Shown here: positions 53,569 to 62,207 of the stretch, piece after piece
Layout of the letters: each line of letters starts with the position of its first letter
Position numbering within the stretch: position 1 is the stretch's first letter
NCBI RefSeq assembly: GCF_001598495.1
Contig: NZ_BCZB01000009.1
Span: 37,872-101,871, forward strand
Direction of reading: 5' to 3'
Length of the DNA: 64,000 nt
DNA from: Neokomagataea thailandica NBRC 106555
GTDB lineage: Bacteria; Pseudomonadota; Alphaproteobacteria; Acetobacterales; Acetobacteraceae
Notes under the pieces: model-generated
What the model saw: the letters and a program-made list of their open reading frames with translations, nothing else
Told to the model about the DNA's origin: nothing
Databases searched by the model: none
Made by a program: the position numbers and the translations under genes

Positions 53569-54891
53569 ATGTTGAAAAGGTCTTTTTCTTTGAAGTCGTT
53601 TGCTGGCTGGCTGGCGGTGTTATTGCCGTTAACGCTGACACATTTTCGAGCACTTGCTGAGATTGATTTTGATATTTTGGCAGTTTTGTTCTTGATAGCC
53701 TCAGCCAAGCCTGGCGGGACGTTTGGGTGGGTCAAGAGGCCATGGTGTGTGATGGCTGGGGCTTGGTGGATCTGGCAGGTCTGCTGCACGGTTCCGTCTG
53801 TATTGCAGGGTGTGCATGTTGCAGGGGGTGCATTCGTGCAGGCGCTGGTAGCAATACGTTTTCCACTGGCGATTGCGGCTCTTGGAGAGTGGATTCTGCC
53901 GGATGCGGTATGGCGGCGGCGTGTGCTTTTAGTCACCTTTGGTTGTACACTTTATATTGCGGCTCAAATGGCCTTTCAGGCTGTTTTTGGGATGAATATC
54001 TTTGGTCAGCCGCGGTTTCGGGATGGCACTTTGACTGGGCCATATGCGCACCCGCGTGCTGCAGCCCCGCTCTCGCGTTTGATTTTGCCGTTTTTGATGG
54101 CTGTGTGTGCGTGCTGGGGACGCTGGCGTTTGCCGCAGCGCTTTATCCTGCAAGCGGGCAGCTTGTTGGCTGCGGTAGTTCTTTTGGTACTGGCGGGGCA
54201 GCGTATGCCGCTTGTATTGGCGGTGATGGGCTTAGGGGTTTGTGCGGTTTTGTATCGCCCGATGCGTTTGCTGGCTGTTTCAAGTGTGCTGGGGCTTCCC
54301 GGTCTGGTGATGATGGCGCGTTTGGTGTCACCGGCGAGCTTCCATCATTTGGTGACGCTGACGCAGAATCAGCTCGGGCATTTTGCGGCATCACCTTATG
54401 GGCAAATTTATAGCCGTGTGGTGGTCATGGTATTTCAGCGTCCATGGTTCGGATATGGCTATGATGGATACCGTCATGACTGTGCGGGGGCGGAGGGGTT
54501 AACGCCGCCTCATTGGCTGCATGTTGTGCCATCGGCTGATCCGAGCTTTCGGGTCTGTGTTCAGCATCCGCATAATTTATATGCACAAGCATTGATTAAT
54601 GGTGGGCTGCTTGGGTTGTGTATTTTTACGGCGCTTATCGCGTGTGTTCTGTGGACGATATGGCCAGGAAAACAGGGTAGTGCAGTACAGATTGGTTTGT
54701 TTGCTGCGGTGTTTATTCAATACTGGCCGTTGACGTCGAGCTCGGATTTTCTCAACCTTCCCTTGGGCGGCTGGGGCTTTATGTTGGTTGGGCTGGCGTT
54801 GTCCTATAAGCGTTTTCCGTTCCGTGACGGGTTTTCTCACACTTCAGACGTGCCTATATCACAGCCAGCATATGGAGGATCTCATGTCTGA
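53569..54891 (+). CDS. O-antigen ligase family protein (WaaL-like)
   Basis: About 440 residues and roughly ten to twelve hydrophobic segments. The large periplasmic loop near the C terminus carries the family motif WFGYGYDGYRHDC and VCVQHPHNLYAQALINGGLL with the catalytic-type His. WaaL joins an undecaprenyl-linked glycan to lipid A-core; Wzy polymerases share the fold. The start could be 53533 (MHVDEKKVIEIVMLKR) or 53569 (MLKRSFSLKS). Overlaps the CobW gene start by 8 bases. Pairs functionally with the ABC exporter at 47.4 kb. Confidence 0.86.
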   Translation: MLKRSFSLKSFAGWLAVLLPLTLTHFRALAEIDFDILAVLFLIASAKPGGTFGWVKRPWCVMAGAWWIWQVCCTVPSVLQGVHVAGGAFVQALVAIRFPLAIAALGEWILPDAVWRRRVLLVTFGCTLYIAAQMAFQAVFGMNIFGQPRFRDGTLTGPYAHPRAAAPLSRLILPFLMAVCACWGRWRLPQRFILQAGSLLAAVVLLVLAGQRMPLVLAVMGLGVCAVLYRPMRLLAVSSVLGLPGLVMMARLVSPASFHHLVTLTQNQLGHFAASPYGQIYSRVVVMVFQRPWFGYGYDGYRHDCAGAEGLTPPHWLHVVPSADPSFRVCVQHPHNLYAQALINGGLLGLCIFTALIACVLWTIWPGKQGSAVQIGLFAAVFIQYWPLTSSSDFLNLPLGGWGFMLVGLALSYKRFPFRDGFSHTSDVPISQPAYGGSHV

Positions 54892-55885
54892 AGCGCAGGG
54901 CACATCACGCACCGGCTCGGTTCCTGTCACGGTCTTGACGGGTTTCCTGGGGGCGGGGAAAACGACTTTATTGAATCATATTCTGAGCGCCGAACATGGC
55001 CGGAAATATGCAGTTTTGGTCAATGAGTTTGGTGAACTCGGGGTTGATAATGACCTCGTGGTCGATGCGGATGAAGAAGTTTTTGAAACGAATAACGGTT
55101 GTATTTGCTGCACGGTGCGCGGTGATTTGATCCGTATTCTGGGTAGTTTACTGCGCCGACGTGGGCGGTTTGACGGCATTATTGTTGAGACGACTGGCTT
55201 GGCAGATCCGGCTCCCGTTGCGCAGACATTTTTTGTTGATGAAAACCTGCGTGATAAGGCGCATCTTGATGCGGTTGTCACCGTGGTTGATGCCTTTAAT
55301 GTCATGCAGACTTTGGACGAAAGTCCGGAAGCGACGAACCAACTGGCGTTTGCGGATGTGATTATCTTGAATAAAACGGATTTGGCGGATGAGCCGCGCC
55401 GCCAAGAGATTGTGGCGCGTATTCGTAAAATTAATGCTGTGGCTGAGATCCACGAGGCTCAGCGTGGTAATGTGCAACTGACCGATGTGTTGGATCGTGG
55501 TGGTTTTGATTTGAAGCGTGCTCTGACGACCATGCCGGATTTTTTAGAGAATAATGAGCACAGTCATGAAGAAGGTATTGTGAGCATTTCCCTTTCTACA
55601 AAAGAGCGGCTGGACCAGCAGCGCTTTAACGCATGGATTGGTGCTATTTTGCAGGAGCAGGGAGCAGATATTCTGCGTTCAAAAGGTATCTTGCATTTTG
55701 AAGGCGCTGATGAGCGTTTTGCCTTTCAAGCCGTGCATATGATGGCGGATGGGGACTTTATTGGGCCCGTGCGTGAGGGTGAATCAACGGAATCACGCTT
55801 GGTCTTTATTGGGCGTAATTTGAACCGCCCACGTTTGCGTCGTGGTTTTGAGAGCTGCACAGTGGAAGGCACTCAGGCTGTATGA
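54884..55885 (+). CDS. CobW/COG0523 family GTPase (metallochaperone)
   Basis: About 333 residues from ATG 54884, which has ggagg upstream; the frame opens earlier inside the waaL-like gene. Motifs: P loop TGFLGAGKTTLLNHILS, NEFGELGVDNDLV, metal-binding CICCTVRGDL (CxCC), ETTGLADPAPVAQTFFVDE and IILNKTDLAD. The C-terminal CobW_C domain has HFEGADERFAFQAVHMMADG. Family members insert zinc, cobalt or iron into client proteins. A WD40 gene overlaps its stop by 4 bases; this CobW-WD40 pair is common in Rhodospirillales. Metal not determined. Confidence 0.93.
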   Translation: MSEAQGTSRTGSVPVTVLTGFLGAGKTTLLNHILSAEHGRKYAVLVNEFGELGVDNDLVVDADEEVFETNNGCICCTVRGDLIRILGSLLRRRGRFDGIIVETTGLADPAPVAQTFFVDENLRDKAHLDAVVTVVDAFNVMQTLDESPEATNQLAFADVIILNKTDLADEPRRQEIVARIRKINAVAEIHEAQRGNVQLTDVLDRGGFDLKRALTTMPDFLENNEHSHEEGIVSISLSTKERLDQQRFNAWIGAILQEQGADILRSKGILHFEGADERFAFQAVHMMADGDFIGPVREGESTESRLVFIGRNLNRPRLRRGFESCTVEGTQAV

Positions 55886-56934
55886 CAACGACGGAACTCC
55901 TCGTAGAGCGCGGTGCTGAGCGCCGTTTTGAAAGTCCTATTGTGCAGGTTGCGGCCGCGCGGGATGGTGAGAGTTTTGCGGCTCTGACGGCGGATGGTGA
56001 TTTAATTCTCATTCCGCGTGATGAATTGCGCAATGCAGATGCGTGGACAGTGGTGCAGCCCCATGATGGTGGGCTGTGTCTGACGGCCGATTGTGTGGCG
56101 AATGCGTATCTAACGGGCGGCGAAGACGGGCGTTTGGTACGGACATTACCGGACGGCACGATGGAGATTTTGCACGAAGGGCGGCGCTGGATTGAGTGTG
56201 TGGCTTCGACGCCGGCGCATTTGGCATTTTCGTCCGGTAAGGTGATGGAGCTGCGTAAGGCTGAAGGCACACAAACGCTCAAGACATTGGATCACCCCTC
56301 AACGGTGACTGGCATTGTCTTTGATGCGAAGGGCAAGCGCCTTGCGGCATCACACTATAACGGTGTGTCGATGTGGTTTGTGCAAGCTAAGGTCGATACG
56401 GTGCGTCCGTTGGAGTGGAAGGGGAGTCATATTGGGCTTGCCATTCATCCGGCTGCGGATGCGTTGGTGACGTCAATGCAGGAAAATGAGCTGCATGGCT
56501 GGCGTTTAGCCGATACGCATAACATGCGTATGAGCGGTTATCCGAGGCAGGTTCGTTCTATGAGCTTTACGCGCAATGGGCGTTGGCTTGCGACATCTGG
56601 TGCGGATGCAGTGGTGCTGTGGCCTTTCTTTGGCGGTGGCCCGATGGGGAAGGCTCCGACGGAAATCGCGCGTTTGCCGGGGCTCTTCGTGTCAGCGGTT
56701 GCGGCTAATCCGAAAGAAAATATTGTTGCTGCTGGCTATGAAGACGGCACGGTTGTTCTTGCTGAAGTGAGTGATAACGGTGCGGATGATGGCCGTGTTC
56801 TGCCACTATGTGCGGGGCAAGTTAAGGCACGTGGCGTTGTGAATGCTGTGGCCTTTACACCGCAGGGTGGTGCAGTCATTTTTGGCACCGAGGATGGTGT
56901 TGTCGGTGCGGTTGATTTATCGGCTGCGCCATAA
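55882..56934 (+). CDS. WD40 repeat protein paired with CobW
   Basis: 350 residues with repeated WD40-type blades: GESFAALTADGDLILIPRD, VANAYLTGGEDGRLVRTLPD, VFDAKGKRLAASHYNGVSMW, SMSFTRNGRWLATSGADAVV and VAFTPQGGAVIFGTEDGVVG. No signal peptide, so a cytosolic beta-propeller. The 4-base overlap with the CobW gene implies they form or help a complex, perhaps scaffolding metal transfer. Function is otherwise unknown. Confidence 0.88.
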   Translation: MTTTELLVERGAERRFESPIVQVAAARDGESFAALTADGDLILIPRDELRNADAWTVVQPHDGGLCLTADCVANAYLTGGEDGRLVRTLPDGTMEILHEGRRWIECVASTPAHLAFSSGKVMELRKAEGTQTLKTLDHPSTVTGIVFDAKGKRLAASHYNGVSMWFVQAKVDTVRPLEWKGSHIGLAIHPAADALVTSMQENELHGWRLADTHNMRMSGYPRQVRSMSFTRNGRWLATSGADAVVLWPFFGGGPMGKAPTEIARLPGLFVSAVAANPKENIVAAGYEDGTVVLAEVSDNGADDGRVLPLCAGQVKARGVVNAVAFTPQGGAVIFGTEDGVVGAVDLSAAP

Positions 56935-56938
56935 AATA

Positions 56939-57220
56939 TCAGCGGTCTGTGTGGCCAAGGTCGCGCTCCGGCGCGATCACGTCCCGCACGCGCTGTTTGA
57001 GTTCTTTGGGGCCGGGAAAGCCGCCATCGCGTTTCCGCTCCCAAATGAGCGTATCATTGACATGAATTTCAAAAACGCCTCCCGTATCTGGGATGAGCGC
57101 GACTTCGCCTAGGCTTTGGCCAAAGGTAGAGAGAAGTTCTTGCGCCATCCAGCCAGAGCGTAAAAGCCAGTTGCATTGTGTGCAGTAGCGCAGGGTGATG
57201 CGTGGTTTTGTGTTTTCCAT
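56939..57220 (-). CDS. SelT/SelW/SelH family (Rdx-type) thioredoxin-fold protein
   Basis: 93 residues with the CxxC redox motif in ITLRYCTQCNWLLRSGWMAQ, then VALIPDTGGVFEIHVNDTLI and WERKRDGGFPGPKELKQRVR, the standard Rdx layout (cysteine form, not selenocysteine). Probably a small thiol redox protein of unknown partner. It converges on the WD40 gene with only 4 bases between stop codons, and is divergent from the acid phosphatase gene. Confidence 0.92.
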   Translation of the reverse strand: MENTKPRITLRYCTQCNWLLRSGWMAQELLSTFGQSLGEVALIPDTGGVFEIHVNDTLIWERKRDGGFPGPKELKQRVRDVIAPERDLGHTDR

Positions 57221-57304
57221 AGTGCTTATCCTTGGAAGGTGATGGACGTGGCGTGCAGGGAAACGTAAACTTAGGCTCTTTGAATTTAAGGGTCTGATAT
57301 TACC

Positions 57305-58105
57305 ATGGATATGCGTTTTGCTGCGGTGCGTTGTTTATGCGCGCTTCTTTTGGCTGGTACGGCGGTCACAGGGGTAGCGATGGCTGCACCACAGCCACTG
57401 CCAGATAGTGCTGCTCCGGATGCGCGTATTGTTTTGCCCCCGCCGCCGGTGCCGGGTAGTGCTGCGCAGCAAGATGATGACCGTGTGTTCCATGCCACGC
57501 GTGCTTTGAAGGGGACGGCACGTTGGGAGTTGGCAACCCGTGATGCGGATTTGAATCCGGCGCATTTGGTGGCTGATTTCTCATGTGCAGTTGGGCATAC
57601 GCTTGATTTGAGTAAGGCACCGCATTTGCAGGCTGTACTGGCGCGTTTGGCTCCGGCGACCATGCATCGTACGTCCGAAGTGAAGGATATGTGGCACCGG
57701 ACGCGCCCATTTGTGGGCACAGGCCTGCCAATTTGCACATCTTCTGAAGGGTTGGGGCTGCATTCGTCTTATCCGTCAGGCCATACAACGGCTGGTTTCG
57801 GGATGGCGTTGTTGCTGGCGCGTTTGATGCCTGAACATGCGACGGCAATTCTACAGCGTGGCCGTGTTTTCGGTGAGAGCCGTGTGGTGTGTGGTGTGCA
57901 TTGGAAATCTGATGTGCAGGCAGGTTATTTGAATGCATCCACGGAGATGGACACGCTGCTATCTAATCCGGCTTTGCAGGATGATCTTGCTGGGGCAAAG
58001 AATGAACTGGCTGCTCAGTTAGCAACCTCAAATGCAGCGCCAGATGCTGGTGAGTGTAAAGTTGAAGCCGATGCGGCGGCGCACTCGGTGCTGTCTGCGC
58101 AGTAA
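57305..58105 (+). CDS. Class A (PAP2-type) acid phosphatase
   Basis: 266 residues with an N-terminal signal peptide (MDMRFAAVRCLCALLLAGTA..AMA), so periplasmic. The full class A signature is present: KDMWHRTRP (KX6RP), YPSGHTTAG (PSGH), and ESRVVCGVHWKSD (SRX5HX3D). It resembles PhoN/PhoC nonspecific acid phosphatases. Two central His (SGH and VHW) are the nucleophile and proton donor. No regulator nearby. Confidence 0.93.
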   Translation: MDMRFAAVRCLCALLLAGTAVTGVAMAAPQPLPDSAAPDARIVLPPPPVPGSAAQQDDDRVFHATRALKGTARWELATRDADLNPAHLVADFSCAVGHTLDLSKAPHLQAVLARLAPATMHRTSEVKDMWHRTRPFVGTGLPICTSSEGLGLHSSYPSGHTTAGFGMALLLARLMPEHATAILQRGRVFGESRVVCGVHWKSDVQAGYLNASTEMDTLLSNPALQDDLAGAKNELAAQLATSNAAPDAGECKVEADAAAHSVLSAQ

Positions 58106-58117
58106 GTTTTGATGATG

Positions 58118-58151
58118 GTCTGTAGGGTATGGTTTGGGTGCCCTACAGACC
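58118..58151. terminator. Inverted repeat between convergent acid phosphatase and DUF4198 genes
   Basis: ggtctgtaggg and ccctacagacc form a perfect 11-bp stem with a 12-base loop 13 bases after the phosphatase stop. No T run follows on either strand, so it may be a Rho-independent-like or RNA-stabilising structure. Confidence 0.45.
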
Positions 58152-58196
58152 ATGTGCGCTATTCACATGGTTCGCCGTTGTGGTGGGGAGCTGAAA

Positions 58197-58949
58197 TTAG
58201 GGCTCAGAGGATGCGTAATGCAGTGTTAAGGCACTGTTATAACGCATGAAGTCTACGTCAGGGTCGTTTGTGACGGGAGCTTCATAGGTGATTTGCAAGA
58301 CATCCAACTGGTCAGCATGCAGTGTGGCATAGGTTCTGCCTTGATTGTCTGTTGGGGGCGTTATTTCAGAGAGAGTATTTAAGAAATTTTCATGAACGCA
58401 GACATTCGGCAAAGGATGTCCGTTGAGTAAAACTTGAATGGGTAAGTGGTCCCCGCGTTTATGCGCGAAGGGATCTTCCAAAGGTAGGATTTCAAGGGCA
58501 AGCCCGTGTGGGTGTACGTTAGCATCAGCGGAGGCTTGAAGGTTCACGCTTTCTTTTAGAGCATGCAACCCAATGGTGGCGCCGGAGAGTGTGGTTTTGC
58601 GTTGCCACGACCATGTTGGGTCGTGTGGGCGACGAGCATGAAAACCAAAATCAGCTTGTACAATAATTGCAGCGGTGTGGGCGGGGACATCAAGAGTGAT
58701 GTGCCGTGTATCTGCATGCTGTGTGATGGTGGTCGGGTGACCTTGTGTATCATAGGCCCAGAGATGCTTTAGAAAAGCTGGATCATAGGCTTCATCTGAG
58801 GAGATTTCGGTCATGACCAATGTGGGTTGGCTGATGCGTTCCAGCACGATGAAGGCGCTACTGGCAAGGGCAGGTGTGGCGCATAGGGCTGAGAGGCAGA
58901 TTATCCAAAAATAGGGGGCGGGTTTGAAGCATGTGTTGCGCATGATCAT
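58197..58949 (-). CDS. DUF4198-family periplasmic protein
   Basis: 250 residues with a signal peptide ending near CATPALASSA. The body resembles DUF4198 proteins (NikM-like beta-sandwich) often encoded beside TonB-dependent receptors and metal uptake genes: AAIIVQADFGFHARRPHDP, LALEILPLEDPFAHKRGDHL, PIQVLLNGHPLPNVCV and TDNQGRTYATLHADQLDVLQ. His residues near the N terminus could bind metal. Same strand as the TonB-dependent receptor, 221 bases downstream of its stop, but a terminator separates them. Assignment rests on general pattern and context. Confidence 0.7.
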   Translation of the reverse strand: MIMRNTCFKPAPYFWIICLSALCATPALASSAFIVLERISQPTLVMTEISSDEAYDPAFLKHLWAYDTQGHPTTITQHADTRHITLDVPAHTAAIIVQADFGFHARRPHDPTWSWQRKTTLSGATIGLHALKESVNLQASADANVHPHGLALEILPLEDPFAHKRGDHLPIQVLLNGHPLPNVCVHENFLNTLSEITPPTDNQGRTYATLHADQLDVLQITYEAPVTNDPDVDFMRYNSALTLHYASSEP

Positions 58950-59086
58950 GATTATCCCAAAAATCCTGAGATTTACGGTGCTACTTTTTGTTGCCTAGCA
59001 GCGGTATTTTTTTGGTACGCGGTGCGTGGGGAGTACAACCGTCATGCATGCTGTAGAGGTCATCACTGTTGCCGCGAATATAGTGC

Positions 59087-59121
59087 ATAAAAAAGGGCAG
59101 CGTTTTGATACGCTGCCCTTT
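59087..59121 (-). terminator. Rho-independent terminator of the TonB-dependent receptor gene
   Basis: On the minus strand, aaagggcagcg and cgctgcccttt form an 11-bp perfect stem with an 8-base loop, followed by a T run. It lies 50 bases after the receptor stop codon. Confidence 0.88.
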
Positions 59122-59170
59122 GATGGAACTGTTAGAGTGAAGCAGAGCTTCGGCTCTAACGGCATGCTTT

Positions 59171-61528
59171 TTAGTGGCGGTATGTCAGCTCGAAAGTGAC
59201 GGCGCGGCCCGCTGCAATGCGCGCATAGTTTGGATAAATGCGGTCATAGTAGCGCTTATTGGTCAGGTTCTGCAGGTTCCCTTGCAGATCAAGTGTACGG
59301 GTGATCTGATAGTCGGCAACCATGTCGAGGCGCACGTAAGATGGGACCCATGTTTGGTTATTCACGTTGGTGTAGCGCTTGCTCATATACGTGACGCCGC
59401 CACCGAACTTGAATTGCGGAAGGATACGGTAGGTGCTCCACAAGGCGATAGAGTTGCCCGGTGTGTAAGGGAAGCGCTTGCCGACATTGGCTTTCGTCGG
59501 CCCGCCATCCAGCACGGAGCTGTCGAGGTATGTCCAGCCGCCGAACATGTCCCAACGTTGGGTCAGGTGACCTGCTACGCTGATTTCTGCGCCACGAACG
59601 CGTTGCGTGCCAGCATTCATCATGCCGCCCATGCCGTTAGAAACCTGTGCATTGGTCATTTTGCCGTTGAACAGAGAGCCCGTTACGGAGAAGTGGCCGT
59701 GCAGGAGGTCTGCCTTCGCGCCAACTTCCGTGTTCTTACCGCGTTGCGGTGAAAGCTTGCTGTTGTTAGCGTTTAGAGCGACCTGTCCATCTGACCCGGC
59801 TTCAACACCAACAGGGTTTGAGGCTGTTGCATAAGAGAAATAGACGCTGACGGGTTTGATCGGCTTATAAACAGCGCCAGCTTGGTAGTTGACGAAGCTT
59901 TGGTTGTTGCTCAGGCCAAGATTGCCCTGCTTAGCGTAGGTCATGAAGCGATCAAAACGTACGCCGCCATTGATGTAGAGGCGGTCGTTGAACATGCTCA
60001 TGGTGTCAAACGCGTAAGCTGAGCCACTTGTGGTGTTTGTGTTCAACTGTGGAACGCCGGGTTCACCGATGGAGTAAGAACCTGTCCATGGATTGTTGGG
60101 CGACCAGCTTGAGAGATTGAGAGCAGACACGCAGTTATATGCCACGTTGCATGGACCACCTGCGCGGATGTTGTTGCCCTTGGAATCCTGCACGTAATAG
60201 GAGCGACGTTGTGTACGTTCCCGTGAGAGTTCAATACCAGTGTTGATGGAGTGGTGAATAAAGCCGGTATCAAACTTGCCAGAGACCATCGCTTGTTCTT
60301 GGGCATTGTCTGTATGGTACAGGCCAGATTTCGCTTGGAGAGCAATATTGGGGTTGGAAACGGCTGAGCTGACCCATTGTGGGTTGGTCGCGAGGAAGTC
60401 GAGTTCAGTACTGGTCCATTGTGTAGTGTTGCGGAACGTGAAATTCTTGCCGAGGTCACGCTCAAAAATGATTTGGCCCATATTGGTTGTACCGCGTTCA
60501 TAGTCACGGTCTTTGAGGCCGAGGAAGAGGTGACGGGGAATGTTCAGCGGCTCGTGTGTGACTTTGTCGTAGGGGGCTGAGTAGTCTGGCATGCCAAACG
60601 TATAGAGGTGGTAATAGCCCAAGGTCAGGCGTGTTGGCGTGCCGAGGCCAAAGGAAACAGAAGGGGCGACACCCCATTTATGTCCACCGGCGGGTGAGCG
60701 ACCTGCTGTTTTGCCGTCATCGCCCATGGCGTTCAAGCGGATGGCGGTTGAGGAACCAATTTGGCGGTTCACGTCGATGGTGCCACGTTTATAGGACGCT
60801 GTACCGAAGCCAATCTGTCCGGAAGTAAGGTTGCCCAGTTGTGCTTTCTTGGTGGTGATGTTGATCTGTCCACCCAGACCGCCACGGCCACCATAGACGG
60901 ATCCGGGGCCTTTTAGGACTTCAATTTCATCAACATCGAAGGTTTCGCGTTGTGAAACGCCACTGTCACGTAGGCCGTCAATATACATATTGCTGTAGGA
61001 GCCAAAGCCACGGATGACGGGGTAGTTCCCGCCCGGTACAGCATAAGCATCACCACCACGGAAGCTCACACCTGGTACGGTGCGCATGGCGCTTTCGAAG
61101 GATGTTGCGTTAACCAGCTTCATTTGCTCATGCGTGATCACCGAGATAGAGCGCGGTGTGTTGAGCAGTGATGCAGTGAATTTTGGGTTGGGTGATGTGC
61201 CCGTTAATTGTGGGTGTGAGTGTCCCCATGCCGTAAAGCGGTCTTCCTCACCGTGTGCTTCTACAGAGGCAACGGGAGTGGCGGGTGCCGGGGCTGCTGT
61301 GGCCGTCGGGGCGGCAGCAGGTGCTGTTGTAACGGGCGTTACATTTGCTTGCGGATTAGGAGATGGTTGGGAGGCAGTTGTCTGTGCTGCTTTTTTCGTT
61401 TTTGTTTTCGTTTTGTGGTGATGGTGCTGCACGCTGCTTTGCGTTGCGGCAGAAGCCGGTTGTGCAATGGCGAGGCCAGAAATGAGCAGTGAGGATGTGC
61501 CGAGCAGCCAGAGCCGACGTGGTGACAT
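59171..61528 (-). CDS. TonB-dependent siderophore receptor
   Basis: Outer-membrane beta-barrel of about 785 residues. From ATG 61528 it has a signal peptide (MSPRRLWLLGTSSLLISGL), a low-complexity Ala/Pro/Thr/Lys-rich stretch (about 25-95), the plug domain with LNTPRSISVITHEQMKLVNA and EIEVLKGPGSVYGGRGGLGG, and a barrel ending RIAAGRAVTFELTYRH with the C-terminal aromatic region. The plug pattern is that of ferrichrome/FcuA-like iron-siderophore receptors. ATG 61567 would add MKMFLISSGEINV; 61528 follows ggag. A Fur-like box lies upstream. Ligand unknown. Confidence 0.92.
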   Translation of the reverse strand: MSPRRLWLLGTSSLLISGLAIAQPASAATQSSVQHHHHKTKTKTKKAAQTTASQPSPNPQANVTPVTTAPAAAPTATAAPAPATPVASVEAHGEEDRFTAWGHSHPQLTGTSPNPKFTASLLNTPRSISVITHEQMKLVNATSFESAMRTVPGVSFRGGDAYAVPGGNYPVIRGFGSYSNMYIDGLRDSGVSQRETFDVDEIEVLKGPGSVYGGRGGLGGQINITTKKAQLGNLTSGQIGFGTASYKRGTIDVNRQIGSSTAIRLNAMGDDGKTAGRSPAGGHKWGVAPSVSFGLGTPTRLTLGYYHLYTFGMPDYSAPYDKVTHEPLNIPRHLFLGLKDRDYERGTTNMGQIIFERDLGKNFTFRNTTQWTSTELDFLATNPQWVSSAVSNPNIALQAKSGLYHTDNAQEQAMVSGKFDTGFIHHSINTGIELSRERTQRRSYYVQDSKGNNIRAGGPCNVAYNCVSALNLSSWSPNNPWTGSYSIGEPGVPQLNTNTTSGSAYAFDTMSMFNDRLYINGGVRFDRFMTYAKQGNLGLSNNQSFVNYQAGAVYKPIKPVSVYFSYATASNPVGVEAGSDGQVALNANNSKLSPQRGKNTEVGAKADLLHGHFSVTGSLFNGKMTNAQVSNGMGGMMNAGTQRVRGAEISVAGHLTQRWDMFGGWTYLDSSVLDGGPTKANVGKRFPYTPGNSIALWSTYRILPQFKFGGGVTYMSKRYTNVNNQTWVPSYVRLDMVADYQITRTLDLQGNLQNLTNKRYYDRIYPNYARIAAGRAVTFELTYRH

Positions 61529-61593
61529 CACGTTAATTTCTCCAGAAGATATTAAAAACATTTTCATGATCAGTATTTTTTTTGTGCGTAAAT

Positions 61594-61612
61594 GTAAATG
61601 AGAAACATTATC
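61594..61612 (-). promoter_or_regulatory. Putative Fur box upstream of the TonB-dependent receptor
   Basis: On the minus strand GATAATGTTTCTCATTTAC matches 14 of 19 positions of the classic Fur consensus (GATAATGATAATCATTATC). It lies 66 bases before ATG 61528, where iron-dependent repression would be expected. Alphaproteobacterial iron regulation may also use Irr or RirA, so the actual regulator is not certain. Confidence 0.55.
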
Positions 61613-61639
61613 AAATACGTTTTGTTACAATCCTCCTGC

Positions 61640-62160
61640 GGCGTGTCGTGATTTCAGCATGAGTATGATGGGTGCGAATTGCGCGGCTGCGAGGAATGTT
61701 GATGTGCGTGTGTCGTATCGGGTTCTGATAGCTTGGAACTATTTGAGTTTATTGAAGAAACATTCGACGATATTTCGTTCTTTGTAGAGAGCGAAAGCTG
61801 TTTCCCCTCACGTCTTTCTGCTCGCTTTTAGGAAGAATGGCAGGGGGTAGTCTCGCGCTCTATGAGCGTGTTGATGACGTTATCCGCATCATAAGCTGTA
61901 TCGGCCCGGACGGCGTCGGGGGCGATCTTTTTTAAAAGAGGTTGGGCCTGTGTAATATCAGCGTCCTGACCTTGCGTGATATTAAGTTCTATCGGGCTGT
62001 TTAAAGCGTTACAAACAGCCTCGCGATCGGCCAATGGTGCTGGTCAGCGCCCTGATAATTGTACTGTCGCTCATCATGTATTCATGATCATGATGAGCGG
62101 CTGGATCATGAAACTTCCGCTCAATCACGCTAATTTCACACCAATGACACGCCCGATGGG
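61640..62160 (-). pseudogene. Decayed IS5-family (IS427-like) element
   Basis: Remnant of the same IS type as at 21640, in the opposite orientation. The left edge ggcgtgtcg matches the intact element's end. On the minus strand the right part reads WCEISVIERKF, then EYMMSDSTIIRA and TIGRSRGC. Further left are LNSPIELNITQGQDADITQA and ADTAYDADNVINTLIERETT, followed by stops. The transposase N terminus is missing and several frameshifts are present. It lies between the Fur-regulated receptor promoter and the ClC gene. Confidence 0.82.
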
Positions 62161-62167
62161 TGCTCAG

Positions 62168-62199
62168 AAAAGAAAATGCCCGGCAGGGGGCCGGGCATT
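62168..62199 (-). terminator. Rho-independent terminator of clcA
   Basis: On the minus strand aatgcccggc and gccgggcatt form a 10-bp perfect stem with a 5-base loop, followed by ttcttttc. It is 9 bases beyond the stop at 62208. Confidence 0.88.
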
Positions 62200-62207
62200 G
62201 GAAAAAA

